Assembly (NCBI GenBank): GCA_000508965.1
Contig: BAHV02000012.1
Location: 62,001-126,000 of the forward strand
Source: Dielma sp000508965
GTDB lineage: Bacteria > Bacillota_I > Bacilli_A > Erysipelotrichales > Erysipelotrichaceae
Length of the DNA: 64,000 nt
Reading direction: 5' to 3'
Shown: positions 25,603-34,380 of the stretch, in pieces
Numbering within the stretch: the stretch's first letter is position 1
Layout: each line of letters starts with the position of its first letter
The notes under the pieces: model-generated
The model's database searches: none
What the model saw: the letters and a program-made list of their open reading frames with translations, nothing else
What the model was told of the DNA's origin: nothing
Made by a program: the position numbers and the translations under genes

Positions 25603-27255
25603 ATGCTTAAAGAAATTTATGTAAAAGACTTTATCCTGATTGATACTGCCGTTTTGCAGTTTACCAATTCAATGAGTGCGTTTACTGGTGAAACCGGTGC
25701 CGGTAAAAGCTTGCTGATTGATGCGATTGCACTGCTGAAAGGTGGACGGTGTAATGCAGCCATGGTTAAAAAAGGCGCTGAAAAAGCTTTAGTTGAAGCT
25801 GTTTTTGAGTTAGCTGCCGATCATCACTCGCTGCGCTTATTGAAGGAGTATGGCTTTGAAAGCGATGATAATACATTTATTGTTACCCGTGAAATCAACA
25901 GTGACGGCAAAAGTACAGCGCGTATTAACCATCGTACGGTTCCGGCGTCAATGCTGAAGGAAATCATGGAAAATATCATTGATATTCATTCACAGCATGA
26001 TACCCAGTATTTATTAAACAGCAAATATCATACGACATTGTTAGATCGATATCTCAATGATTTTGAAGCTTTGCAGCAGGTGCAGACAGCTTACCGTGAA
26101 TATGCTGATCTGAAGCATGATTTTGAAATGGCCATGAATCAGACTTATAATGAAGACGATCTTGAATTCTTGCTTTATCAGGTGCGTGAAATCGATGAAG
26201 CCGCAATCAGTGCCGATGAGGAGGAACAGCTGATCAATGAGCAAAAGAAGATGATGGCTTTTGAAAAGCTGAGTCAGCGGTTGGGAAACGCGATTGATGC
26301 GCTTGACGGTTCAAACCGCGCCAGTGAATCATTGTATGAGGCGGTTCATGAATTATCCTATTTAGAGGAGTTTAATGATATTAAAGGGCAGCATGAAGTC
26401 TTAAATGATCTTTATTATTCATTGAATGATGCATTGGATAGTCTGAAGCAGATTTATAATCAGCTTGAATATGATGAAGAACGCAATAATGAGATTCAGG
26501 AGCGCTTATTCGTCATAAATAATCTTAAGCGTAAATATGGTTCAACCATCGCTATGATTCTTGAAAAACGCGATGAATTAAATCGTAAGATTGAAATGAT
26601 TACCCATCGCCAGGAATTTATCGAACAGCAGGAAGCACTTTTAAAGCAGGCACTTGATCGTTATAGTGCTGTTGCCCTTGCTTATTCAAAAAAGCGTCAG
26701 AAAGCGGCTAAAACGCTTGAGAAAGAGATTTGCAAAGAATGTGTTGATCTTTATCTTGAGCATGCACGTTTCTCGGTCAGTTTTAAAGAACAAGCTCCTT
26801 CTGTAAATGGCATTGATAAGATTGAATTTATGATTTCAATGAACCCCGGTGAAGACATGAAACCGCTCGCCAGTGTTGCCAGCGGCGGTGAATTATCACG
26901 GTTGATGCTTGGTATGAAGATAATTTTTACCAGACTGCAGGGCATTGAAACCGTAATCTTTGATGAAATTGATACGGGTGTATCCGGCAAGGTAGCTTTC
27001 GCGATTGGCCGTAAAATGGCTGAACTGGCGAATCATACCCAAGTGTTCTGTGTTACCCATCTTGCTTCAGTAGCCGCCTGTGCAACAACTCAGTACCTTG
27101 TTGAGAAAAACCAGCAAAAAGCCTTTACGAAGACATCGATCCATGCATTGAATGATGAAGAACGAATTCGCGTTTTAGCGATGATCGCCAGCAACAGCGA
27201 TAGTGAACCGGCCCTCTCAGCGGCTCTTGAACTGCTTCATAAGGCACAGTCATAA
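25603..27255 (+). CDS. recN: DNA repair protein RecN
   Basis: An SMC-like ATPase acting at double-strand breaks. It is 550 residues: Walker A SAFTGETGAGKSLLIDAI near the N terminus, a long central coiled coil (about 155-365), then the signature SVASGGELSRLMLGMK and Walker B VIFDEIDTGVSG. The start at 25603 follows aaaggag; an in-frame TTG at 25588 overlaps that site and is rejected. A TACAAT near 25565 may be its -10. It lies between tlyA and spoIVB as in B. subtilis. Confidence 0.96.
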   Translation: MLKEIYVKDFILIDTAVLQFTNSMSAFTGETGAGKSLLIDAIALLKGGRCNAAMVKKGAEKALVEAVFELAADHHSLRLLKEYGFESDDNTFIVTREINSDGKSTARINHRTVPASMLKEIMENIIDIHSQHDTQYLLNSKYHTTLLDRYLNDFEALQQVQTAYREYADLKHDFEMAMNQTYNEDDLEFLLYQVREIDEAAISADEEEQLINEQKKMMAFEKLSQRLGNAIDALDGSNRASESLYEAVHELSYLEEFNDIKGQHEVLNDLYYSLNDALDSLKQIYNQLEYDEERNNEIQERLFVINNLKRKYGSTIAMILEKRDELNRKIEMITHRQEFIEQQEALLKQALDRYSAVALAYSKKRQKAAKTLEKEICKECVDLYLEHARFSVSFKEQAPSVNGIDKIEFMISMNPGEDMKPLASVASGGELSRLMLGMKIIFTRLQGIETVIFDEIDTGVSGKVAFAIGRKMAELANHTQVFCVTHLASVAACATTQYLVEKNQQKAFTKTSIHALNDEERIRVLAMIASNSDSEPALSAALELLHKAQS

Positions 27256-27285
27256 AATGGTTTGTTAAATAAAATATAGCCCAGC

Positions 27286-27321
27286 AATCAGCCTCCACAC
27301 TAACAAGGGAGGCTGATTTTA
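27286..27321 (+). promoter_or_regulatory. Hairpin that buries the spoIVB ribosome site
   Basis: AATCAGCCTCC (27286-27296) pairs perfectly over 11 bp with GGAGGCTGATT (27308-27318), then TT. The 3' arm contains GGAGG (27308-27312), the ribosome site of spoIVB, whose ATG is at 27322. It may also act as the recN terminator, although the T run is short. Confidence 0.7.
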
Positions 27322-28323
27322 ATGAAAAAATTACTAGCATTAAGCTTATCTTTATCTTTATGCACAACGCTTCAGCTTTCTGCAAAAGAAGTCCAGCTTG
27401 GCGGGGATACGATCGGTATCCAAATCACCTATGACGGGGTCATGATTACCGGTACTTATACGCTTGAAATCGATGGCATGAACTATAATCCTGCCGATCA
27501 GGATATCAGGCCAAAAGACCTGATTCAGGCCGTAAACGGTGAAACGGTCACCACGATCAAAGAATTAAGCCGTCAGCTTGGCTTAGCCGCAGAACATAAG
27601 GAAGCTGAATTAACGATTCTTAGAGACGGGGAGACAATCAAACGAAAATTGCTCATTCAAATGATCAATTCACAGATCCGTACCGGTTTATTGATCAAAG
27701 ATGAAACTTTAGGCATCGGCACCCTGACTTATATTGATGAACAGACACAGACCTTTGCTTCATTGGGTCATGAAATCATCGATGCGGATACCAAAGAAAG
27801 CATTCAGGCCGATTCAGGAACCATCTATGAATCACAGGTGCAATCCATACGCAAAGCTAAAAATGCGCAGGCAGGCGAGAAAAACGCGAAAATTGATTTT
27901 GAACAGCCGCTGGGTATCATCACCAAAGTAAATCGTTACGGTGTGTTTGGTGAAATCGTCGGCAGCAGCTCACAGCCCTTGATTCAGACAGGAACCCAGC
28001 AGGATATTCATTTAGGTGAAGCAAGCATCTTTACTGTTTTACATGATGATGTTATTGAAGAGATAAAAATCAACATCACTAAAATCAATCAACAGGATAA
28101 CCAAGATATAAAGGGCATTGAGTTTGACGTCATTGATCAACACTGTATCGATGTCAGCAATGGCATCGTCCAAGGCATGAGCGGCTCACCCATTGTTCAA
28201 GATGATCTGCTTGTCGGTGCTGTAACTCATGTCGCAACAAGCAAACCGCAGAAGGGTTATGGCATCTTTATTGAGTGGCTGTTGATGGAGAGTGAGAATG
28301 AGACGACAAACGTCGACAATTAA
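27322..28323 (+). CDS. spoIVB: SpoIVB serine protease
   Basis: A forespore-secreted protease that starts SigK activation by cutting SpoIVFA. It is 333 residues with an N-terminal membrane anchor/signal (about 1-22), a PDZ domain (about 60-125, DIRPKDLIQAVNGETV), and the S55 peptidase domain. The catalytic serine lies in GMSGSPIVQ, followed by LVGAVTHV, and a conserved His occurs in SLGHEI. At 333 residues it is shorter than the ~425 of B. subtilis. Its ribosome site is enclosed in a hairpin. It precedes spo0A as in other spore formers. Confidence 0.94.
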   Translation: MKKLLALSLSLSLCTTLQLSAKEVQLGGDTIGIQITYDGVMITGTYTLEIDGMNYNPADQDIRPKDLIQAVNGETVTTIKELSRQLGLAAEHKEAELTILRDGETIKRKLLIQMINSQIRTGLLIKDETLGIGTLTYIDEQTQTFASLGHEIIDADTKESIQADSGTIYESQVQSIRKAKNAQAGEKNAKIDFEQPLGIITKVNRYGVFGEIVGSSSQPLIQTGTQQDIHLGEASIFTVLHDDVIEEIKINITKINQQDNQDIKGIEFDVIDQHCIDVSNGIVQGMSGSPIVQDDLLVGAVTHVATSKPQKGYGIFIEWLLMESENETTNVDN

Positions 28324-28330
28324 TGACGAA
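28324..28330 (+). promoter_or_regulatory. Candidate 0A box
   Basis: TGACGAA fits the Spo0A~P site consensus TGNCGAA. It lies just after the spoIVB stop codon and about 150 bases before spo0A. Confidence 0.5.
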
Positions 28331-28403
28331 TTATGTCAATTTCATTCCTTTTTTTGTACAAAAACAGCAAAAATATGAGAATATGTATGAATTCTGAGCC
28401 CCT

Positions 28404-28410
28404 TTCGACA
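28404..28410 (-). promoter_or_regulatory. Candidate 0A box
   Basis: On the minus strand TGTCGAA matches the optimal 0A box exactly. It lies 72 bases before spo0A and 30 bases before a TATAAT at 28441-28446, suggesting autoregulation. Confidence 0.6.
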
Positions 28411-28481
28411 AAATATTATCAAAAATTTACGTTTAAGTTCTATAATAATATCTATGAGCTAAAAAAGCGGAGGGAATAGTT

Positions 28482-29312
28482 ATGAGTGAAAAGCTAAGTG
28501 TTTACATTGTTGACAACAACTCAGAGTTCAGCAATCGGATTAAAGATGAGATCAGAAAATCATCGGCCTATGTGGTTGTCGGCAGTGCTGTCAATGGGGA
28601 ACAATGCTTGAAAGAAATGAGTAATCGCAGCGTTGATTTGCTGGTGCTTGATTTAATTATGCCTGTGAAAGACGGTTTGCAGGTATTAAGAGAAATGAAG
28701 GATCATCATATGAGTGCCAAGCATATTCTGTGTATGACCTGTTTTATCAATGATATGATGATGCAGGAATTAAACAATTATCAGATTGATTATTTATTAC
28801 AAAAGCCCATCAATTTTTCTGATTTTGTACAGAAGCTTGATATGATATCCAAGTATCAAACCAAACAGACAGTACCGAGCGCGTCCGTGCCTGTTGTTGA
28901 TAACAGTGAACGAGATAAAATTCAAAAACTGGAACTTGAAAGCGATATCACAAATATCCTCCATGAAATTGGCATTCCGGCACATATTAAGGGATATATG
29001 TATCTTCGGACTGCTATTCTTGAAACTTATCTTAACATGGACTTTTTAGGTCAAATCACGAAAGTGCTGTATCCTGAAATAGCCAGAAAATACTCTACCA
29101 CTGCATCAAGGGTAGAAAGAGCGATTCGTCATGCTATTGAAGTAGCTTGGAGCCGCGGAAATATTGATATTATCAATGAAATTTTCGGCTATACGATCAA
29201 TGCTTCTAAAGCGAAACCGACGAATTCAGAATTTATCGCGATGATTGCTGATAAACTGCATCTTGATCATAAGAAGAAAAATCGCAATGATTCAATGAGT
29301 TGTTACCGTTAA
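28482..29312 (+). CDS. spo0A: Sporulation master regulator Spo0A
   Basis: A response regulator that starts sporulation when phosphorylated. It is 276 residues. The receiver domain (1-120) has the phospho-acceptor Asp57 in VLDLIMPVKDG and the Lys in LLQKP. The acidic pocket reads DNNSE at 11-15, where B. subtilis has DDNRE, so one of the metal-binding aspartates is Asn. The C-terminal effector domain shows SRVERAIRHAIEVAWSRGN, the Spo0A recognition helix region. Two 0A-box candidates precede the gene. The ATG follows cggaggga. Confidence 0.96.
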   Translation: MSEKLSVYIVDNNSEFSNRIKDEIRKSSAYVVVGSAVNGEQCLKEMSNRSVDLLVLDLIMPVKDGLQVLREMKDHHMSAKHILCMTCFINDMMMQELNNYQIDYLLQKPINFSDFVQKLDMISKYQTKQTVPSASVPVVDNSERDKIQKLELESDITNILHEIGIPAHIKGYMYLRTAILETYLNMDFLGQITKVLYPEIARKYSTTASRVERAIRHAIEVAWSRGNIDIINEIFGYTINASKAKPTNSEFIAMIADKLHLDHKKKNRNDSMSCYR

Positions 29313-29334
29313 GGTTTATTCTTCTTCTTGAATT

Positions 29335-29343
29335 TGCTATAAT
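29335..29343 (+). promoter_or_regulatory. Extended -10 promoter element before dinB
   Basis: TGCTATAAT, an extended -10, 21 bases before the ATG; no clear -35. Confidence 0.5.
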
Positions 29344-29364
29344 GGCAGTTAAGGAGAAAAATAA

Positions 29365-30531
29365 ATGGGAAAAGTATTATTTCATATCGATCTAAATGCA
29401 TTCTATGCGAATGCTGAAATATTGCGTAATTCAGCGTTGGCTGATCAGCCGATAGCGGTATCGGGAATTAGTCGGCGCGGGGTAGTATGTACGGCTTCAT
29501 ATAAAGCGAGGGAATACGGGGTGCGCTCTGCCATGCCTTTGCAGCAGGCATATCAGCTTTGTCCGGATCTGATCGTACTGCCCTGTGATTTTAACTGGTA
29601 TGAAGCATGTTCACAGCGGTTCTTTCAATTTATCCGCCAGTTTTCACCCTTTGTGGAACCGGCAAGTATTGATGAATGCTATGCCGATATGAGTGAGGCT
29701 ATCAAAAAGTTTGAACGGCCGCTTGATTTAGCATGGCTGATTCAGCAGCGCTTATTAAATGAAATCGGACTGCCTTGCAGCATCGGCGTCGCGCCAAATC
29801 GATTTTTGGCTAAGATGGCGAGTGATATGCGCAAACCGATGGGCATTTCTGTTCTGCGTATTCAGGAAGTCCCTAAAAAGCTATGGCCATTAGACATTCG
29901 TGAGATGCAGGGAATCGGCAAGAAAACAGCGCCATTGCTGATTGAAAACGGTATTCATACGATCGGTGATTTTGCTGATCCGGCAAATGAGCGTAAAATC
30001 ATGCAGCTGCTAGGTAAAAATGCCTATACCAAGATTTTAAACGCCCGCGGTCAGGATTCCAATAAGCTGTGTTTTGATACCTCTTATCAATCAATCTCAC
30101 AGTCTACGACGTTGGATAAGGATATCAATGATTATGATGAGGTTAAGAATGTATTTCGCAGACTGGCAGCTTCACTTTCTCAGCGCGCCCGTCATGAAAA
30201 CATCAAAGGGAAGCATTTATCGGTATCGATCCGATACAATGATTTTTCTACGATTGTACGCTCATGTTCTTTAAGCAACTATACCAATGATGCAGATGTA
30301 ATTTTAGAAAATGCTTATTTGCTGTTTGATAAAAACAATGAATCCAGTCTGCCGATCCGGCACTTGGGTATTGCCCTTGGCTCACTCTATTCAAGTACAA
30401 GTTCAGTAGAACAAATTGATCTATTCGCTCAGCCGGAAATACTCAGTCAACAGGATGTGCTGAATGAATTAAACAAAAATCTAAAAAGCGGTTCACTGGT
30501 TTATGCTTCGACATTGCTTCAAAAGAAGTAA
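29365..30531 (+). CDS. dinB: Y-family DNA polymerase (Pol IV type)
   Basis: A translesion polymerase of 388 residues. Catalytic acidic residues are in FHIDLNAFYANAE (Asp9 region) and ASIDECYADMS. The thumb helix-hairpin-helix region is IREMQGIGKKTAPLL. A beta-clamp binding motif QIDLF lies near the C terminus at about residue 350. It could be called DinB or an UmuC-like YqjH/YqjW relative; the ordinary length and steric-gate region favour Pol IV. It has its own promoter and is not part of a visible SOS box; I see no LexA operator match. Confidence 0.9.
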   Translation: MGKVLFHIDLNAFYANAEILRNSALADQPIAVSGISRRGVVCTASYKAREYGVRSAMPLQQAYQLCPDLIVLPCDFNWYEACSQRFFQFIRQFSPFVEPASIDECYADMSEAIKKFERPLDLAWLIQQRLLNEIGLPCSIGVAPNRFLAKMASDMRKPMGISVLRIQEVPKKLWPLDIREMQGIGKKTAPLLIENGIHTIGDFADPANERKIMQLLGKNAYTKILNARGQDSNKLCFDTSYQSISQSTTLDKDINDYDEVKNVFRRLAASLSQRARHENIKGKHLSVSIRYNDFSTIVRSCSLSNYTNDADVILENAYLLFDKNNESSLPIRHLGIALGSLYSSTSSVEQIDLFAQPEILSQQDVLNELNKNLKSGSLVYASTLLQKK

Positions 30532-30592
30532 TTGTCGAAATATAAATGAGCTAAACTGCTTTTTTCTTTCATAAATTAAACTGAGGTGGTTT

Positions 30593-31171
30593 ATGAAAAA
30601 GAAAGAATCATTTTCGCTGACATTTATCTATTTATTAATGATAGCGGGTTTTCTCTGTGGTCTGATTATTTCCAGAATCGTTGATTTAAGCAGTGTTACA
30701 GCATTGGACTCTTTATTAACGACAGTTAATCAAAACAGTGATACTTATGCATATTTTGTTTCACAATTTGTGATAGGCATTATTTTTATCTTGTTTATTT
30801 TCTTTTTGGGTACTTCAGTCATCGGTATTCCAGCCATTGCTTTTGTATTATTTACGCGCGGTGTGCAGATTGGCTTTTCATGCGTTTTGTTCGTCGCTAC
30901 TTATCAGCTTAAAGGGATTTTGGGGATTCTGCTTGCCTTGCTTCCGCAAGTCCTTTTAGATATCGCAGCAATTGTTATCGTGGCTGTATTTTCGATTGAA
31001 TGTTCAACGCATCTGCTTTATTGCACGCTGAATCCGATGAAAATGAATGCCAAGGATTATGTCAACCGCGGACTCACGCATTTATTGCTGGCTTTTATCT
31101 TTGTATTAATCGGCTCTTATTTAAAATCTACACTGATTCTTAAGCTAATTGAACTCTTTAACTTGATATAG
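30593..31171 (+). CDS. spoIIM: Stage II sporulation protein M
   Basis: A polytopic membrane protein of the engulfment machinery (with SpoIID and SpoIIP). The 192 residues contain about five hydrophobic segments, starting LTFIYLLMIAGFLCGLI, and a central GVQIGFSCVLFVATY-like helix. Similarity is mostly in hydrophobic pattern, so the call leans on context: in B. subtilis spoIIM is followed by fur, xerD and deoB, and here xerD and deoB follow directly. spoIID and spoIIP are not in the window. Confidence 0.85.
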   Translation: MKKKESFSLTFIYLLMIAGFLCGLIISRIVDLSSVTALDSLLTTVNQNSDTYAYFVSQFVIGIIFILFIFFLGTSVIGIPAIAFVLFTRGVQIGFSCVLFVATYQLKGILGILLALLPQVLLDIAAIVIVAVFSIECSTHLLYCTLNPMKMNAKDYVNRGLTHLLLAFIFVLIGSYLKSTLILKLIELFNLI

Positions 31172-31173
31172 TA

Positions 31174-31182
31174 TGCTATAAT
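31174..31182 (+). promoter_or_regulatory. Extended -10 promoter element before xerD
   Basis: TGCTATAAT, an extended -10, directly after the spoIIM stop codon; no good -35. Confidence 0.5.
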
Positions 31183-31199
31183 AGTAGCAGGTGATATGC

Positions 31200-32087
31200 A
31201 TGAAAATCTCAGAAGCAATGGCCGATTACTTTCATTACATAACCGCTGTCGATCAGAAAAGCATGAAGACGGTGGAAAGCTACAAGAATGAATGTGCCCA
31301 TTATCTTGAAGCCTTAAATGAACAGGGAATTGAAGATATGGAGACCATCACTTATCAAGCGATTCAGGAGTTTATTGATGCCTCCGCAAAGACTTTGTCG
31401 GATAATTCATTAAATCATCGCATCACATGTCTCAGGCTGTTTCATGAATACGCATCCACCATGCTTAACTGCAGCAATCCGGCGGTATATCTCAAAAGTA
31501 AGCGCCATGGCCGGCATTTGCCTAATTATTTAAATAAGGAAGATGTGACCCTGCTGCTGACAAGGCAGAATGCGAGTGAACGTGAGCTGTTGGATGTAAC
31601 GATTCTGGAATTGATTTATGGCTGCGGGTTGCGGGTGAGTGAATGCTGTGATTTAAAAATCAATCAGGTAAATTTGGAACAGGCATTGCTTCGCTGCCGC
31701 GGTAAGCGTGATAAGGAACGGTATGTGCCGATGAATGAAAATGAGATTCAACTCATTAAGGAGTATTATGGCGGTGTCCGCAGAAAATGGGACAGCCATC
31801 GCTCGATGTATCTTTTGATCAATTCAAGAGGGAATCAAATCAGCCGCCAATACATTTTCACAATGCTGAAAAAGCGCTGTGCTTTCTTGGGACTTGATGA
31901 ACGAATCTCACCGCATTCACTGCGGCATTCCTTTGCATCCCATCTGCTTGACGGCGGTGCAGATCTGCGTGTCGTTCAGGAACTGCTTGGTCATTCCGAC
32001 ATTGCTACTACTCAGATTTATACGCATATCCAGGATGAAAGGCTGAAACAAGCCTATCGGCAGTTCCATCCAAGAAATAAGAAGTAA
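31200..32087 (+). CDS. xerD: Site-specific tyrosine recombinase XerD
   Basis: With XerC it resolves chromosome dimers at dif. The 295 residues have an N-terminal SAM-like core-binding domain (about 1-90) and a catalytic domain with Arg in GCGLRVSECC, Lys in RGKRDKERYVP, HSLRHSFASHLL, and the Tyr nucleophile in LGHSDIATTQIYTH. The ATG at 31200 is preferred over GTG at 31191 for spacing. Position between spoIIM and deoB and the length argue for the housekeeping XerD rather than an integrase of a mobile element. Confidence 0.92.
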   Translation: MKISEAMADYFHYITAVDQKSMKTVESYKNECAHYLEALNEQGIEDMETITYQAIQEFIDASAKTLSDNSLNHRITCLRLFHEYASTMLNCSNPAVYLKSKRHGRHLPNYLNKEDVTLLLTRQNASERELLDVTILELIYGCGLRVSECCDLKINQVNLEQALLRCRGKRDKERYVPMNENEIQLIKEYYGGVRRKWDSHRSMYLLINSRGNQISRQYIFTMLKKRCAFLGLDERISPHSLRHSFASHLLDGGADLRVVQELLGHSDIATTQIYTHIQDERLKQAYRQFHPRNKK

Positions 32088-32099
32088 AAGGAGAGCTTT

Positions 32100-33284
32100 A
32101 TGAAAAAATATAAACGCATTTTTACGATTGTTATCGATTCTATGGGTGTTGGCGCAGCCCCTGACGCTGCTGAATATGATGATGCCAATACCGACACTTT
32201 AGGGCATCTTTCAAGAGCGGTAGATGCTTTTCATATTCCGAATATGCAAAAGCTTGGCTTTGCGAACCTGCACTCAATCGCTCATGTAGATCCGATCGAT
32301 CACCCTGTAGGCTACTATACCAAAATGGCAGAGGCCAGCTGCGGTAAGGATACGATGACGGGGCATTGGGAATTAATGGGATTAAAAATTACAACGCCGT
32401 TTAAGACATTCACTGAAACCGGCTTTCCGCAAAGCCTGCTTGATGAATTGAGTGAACGCTGCGGTCATAAGATTGTCGGCAATAAATCAGCCAGCGGCAC
32501 TGAAATTCTTGATGAGCTAGGTGAACATCAAATGAAAACCGGCGATATGATTGTTTATACGTCTGCCGATTCTGTACTGCAGATCTGCGGGCACGAAGAG
32601 ACTTTCGGACTTGATGAATTATATCGCTGCTGCTCGATTGCCCGCGAGTTGACACTGCGTGATGAATACAAGGTGGGCCGAGTGATTGCCCGTCCATATA
32701 TCGGTGATTCTAAGGGGCATTTTACGCGTACCAGCAACCGGCATGATTATGCATTGAAGCCATTTGGCAGAACCGTACTGAATGAGTTAAAGGATCAACA
32801 ATATGATGTAATCAGTGTCGGTAAGATTAATGATATTTTTGATACTGAAGGTATTACTGAAGCGTATAAATCAAAGAGCAGCGTACATGGCATGGAACAG
32901 ACGATTGAGCTTATGGATAAGGATTTTACCGGCTTATGCTTTGTGAATCTCGTCGATTTTGACGCACTTTGGGGACATCGCCGCAATCCGTCCGGTTATG
33001 CTCAGGAAATAGAGAAATTTGACGAGGCTTTAGGTACTGTACTTGATAAAATGAAGCAAAATGATTTATTGATCATCACAGCTGATCATGGCAATGATCC
33101 TACTTATAAAGGTACAGACCATACAAGAGAAATGGTGCCGTTTGTCGCTTATTCACCTTCAATGACCGGTTTTGGATTATTGCCTTATTCAGAAACTTTT
33201 GCTTCCTTGGGAGCGACTGTTGCTGATAATTTTGAGGTAGCGCTGCCTTCACTGGGGCACTCTTATCTCAATGATCTGGTGTAG
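32100..33284 (+). CDS. deoB: Phosphopentomutase
   Basis: It interconverts (deoxy)ribose-1-phosphate and -5-phosphate in nucleoside breakdown. The 394 residues belong to the alkaline-phosphatase-like superfamily: the metal-site Asp near TIVIDSMGVGAAPDA, the phospho-Thr in CGKDTMTGHWE, and late metal ligands in LVDFDALWGHRRN and ITADHGNDPTYKGTDHTRE. It is 12 bases after xerD with aaaggaga. The usual partner punA is not here; the next gene is mrp with its own promoter. Confidence 0.96.
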   Translation: MKKYKRIFTIVIDSMGVGAAPDAAEYDDANTDTLGHLSRAVDAFHIPNMQKLGFANLHSIAHVDPIDHPVGYYTKMAEASCGKDTMTGHWELMGLKITTPFKTFTETGFPQSLLDELSERCGHKIVGNKSASGTEILDELGEHQMKTGDMIVYTSADSVLQICGHEETFGLDELYRCCSIARELTLRDEYKVGRVIARPYIGDSKGHFTRTSNRHDYALKPFGRTVLNELKDQQYDVISVGKINDIFDTEGITEAYKSKSSVHGMEQTIELMDKDFTGLCFVNLVDFDALWGHRRNPSGYAQEIEKFDEALGTVLDKMKQNDLLIITADHGNDPTYKGTDHTREMVPFVAYSPSMTGFGLLPYSETFASLGATVADNFEVALPSLGHSYLNDLV

Positions 33285-33289
33285 ATAAG

Positions 33290-33318
33290 TTGACAAAATG
33301 TGAGCTTCCATTTACAAT
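33290..33318 (+). promoter_or_regulatory. Promoter of mrp
   Basis: TTGACA at 33290-33295 and TACAAT at 33313-33318, 17-base spacer. Confidence 0.8.
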
Positions 33319-33342
33319 ACATGAGAAAGTGAGTTGATTAAT

Positions 33343-34179
33343 ATGGCAAATTGCAGTACATGTCCAAGTAAGGGCAGTTGCGGTAAGGATGAGAGTTCAT
33401 GCGGCATTGTAAATAATCCGCATAATCATATAAAAAAGGTAGTCGCTGTCATGAGCGGCAAGGGTGGTGTCGGCAAGTCATCGATGACAGTGCTGATGGC
33501 TAAGGCATACGCATCCATGGGCTTCACAGTCGGTATTATGGATGCGGATATTACGGGTCCTAGTATCCCTCGGCTGATGGCTTTGGAGAATGAGAAGGCA
33601 TTTGGCAACGCTGAGCAGGAAATTCTGCCGGTAATTGATAAAGACGGCATCAAGACAATGTCGATCAATTACCTGATTGACAGTGAAGATACACCGGTAA
33701 TCTGGCGCGGGCCGATCGTCGGCAATGCAGTGAAGCAATTTTGGACAGATGTTGTCTGGGGTGAGCTTGATGTGCTGTTTATTGATATGCCGCCGGGAAC
33801 TGGTGATGTAGCTCTGACAATCATGCAAAGTCTGCCGGTAAACGGTGTTATTATGGTTTCAACACCGCAGCCGATGGTATCAATGATTGTTACTAAAGCA
33901 ATTAAAATGCTGAAGCAGATGGACATTCCTGTATTGGGTGTAATTGAAAATATGGCTTATATCAATTGTCCTGACTGCGGTAAGAAAATTAATATTTACA
34001 GTGAAAATGATACTGAGAAATTCATTGCGGATAATGATATCGAATTATTGGGCGAATTGCCGATGGTTCCTGCTATTTCCAATATCCGTCTTGATGAGGA
34101 ACTGTCTGCAGACGATCAAAAGCTGATTCAGGATTTAATTATGCCAATCGTTACAAAATTGGTTCATCATTTAAACTGA
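33343..34179 (+). CDS. mrp: Mrp/NBP35-family iron-sulfur carrier ATPase
   Basis: A P-loop ATPase that carries and delivers Fe-S clusters. The 278 residues have an N-terminal cysteine cluster (CSTCPSKGSCG, then SSCG), the deviant Walker A MSGKGGVGKSS, MDADITGPSIP, and FIDMPPGTGDVALT. The cluster-binding pair is in INCPDCGKK. The N-terminal CxxC cluster resembles the NBP35 type rather than the domain-DUF59 form of E. coli Mrp. The ATG at 33343 is chosen over TTG at 33334 for the family-like start; no strong ribosome site supports either. Confidence 0.93.
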   Translation: MANCSTCPSKGSCGKDESSCGIVNNPHNHIKKVVAVMSGKGGVGKSSMTVLMAKAYASMGFTVGIMDADITGPSIPRLMALENEKAFGNAEQEILPVIDKDGIKTMSINYLIDSEDTPVIWRGPIVGNAVKQFWTDVVWGELDVLFIDMPPGTGDVALTIMQSLPVNGVIMVSTPQPMVSMIVTKAIKMLKQMDIPVLGVIENMAYINCPDCGKKINIYSENDTEKFIADNDIELLGELPMVPAISNIRLDEELSADDQKLIQDLIMPIVTKLVHHLN

Positions 34180-34223
34180 TCATGCATCATGAATCTGCAT
34201 AAATAATAATGTGATTGGATAAG

Positions 34224-34246
34224 GCGCTCGGCAACGGGCGCTTTTA
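34224..34246 (+). terminator. Terminator after mrp
   Basis: GCGCTCG (34224-34230), loop GCAA, CGGGCGC (34235-34241), then TTTTA. Confidence 0.75.
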
Positions 34247-34380
34247 TTTAGGTTTTAAACAATCAGAGAAGGTGAATAGGGGATCATAATAGCAATGGTA
34301 AATATAAAGATTATAGTTGCTGATTATTTCCTTATGCGTTAAACCGTGTTAAACTAATGAGAGTATTAACGGAGGTAATT

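Noticed and set aside
31200..32087. Phage or integron integrase
   Set aside because: Length, motifs and position between spoIIM and deoB fit housekeeping XerD; no att repeats or phage genes are near.
34254..34380. Purine riboswitch before xpt
   Set aside because: The conserved three-way-junction core bases are not present in the leader.
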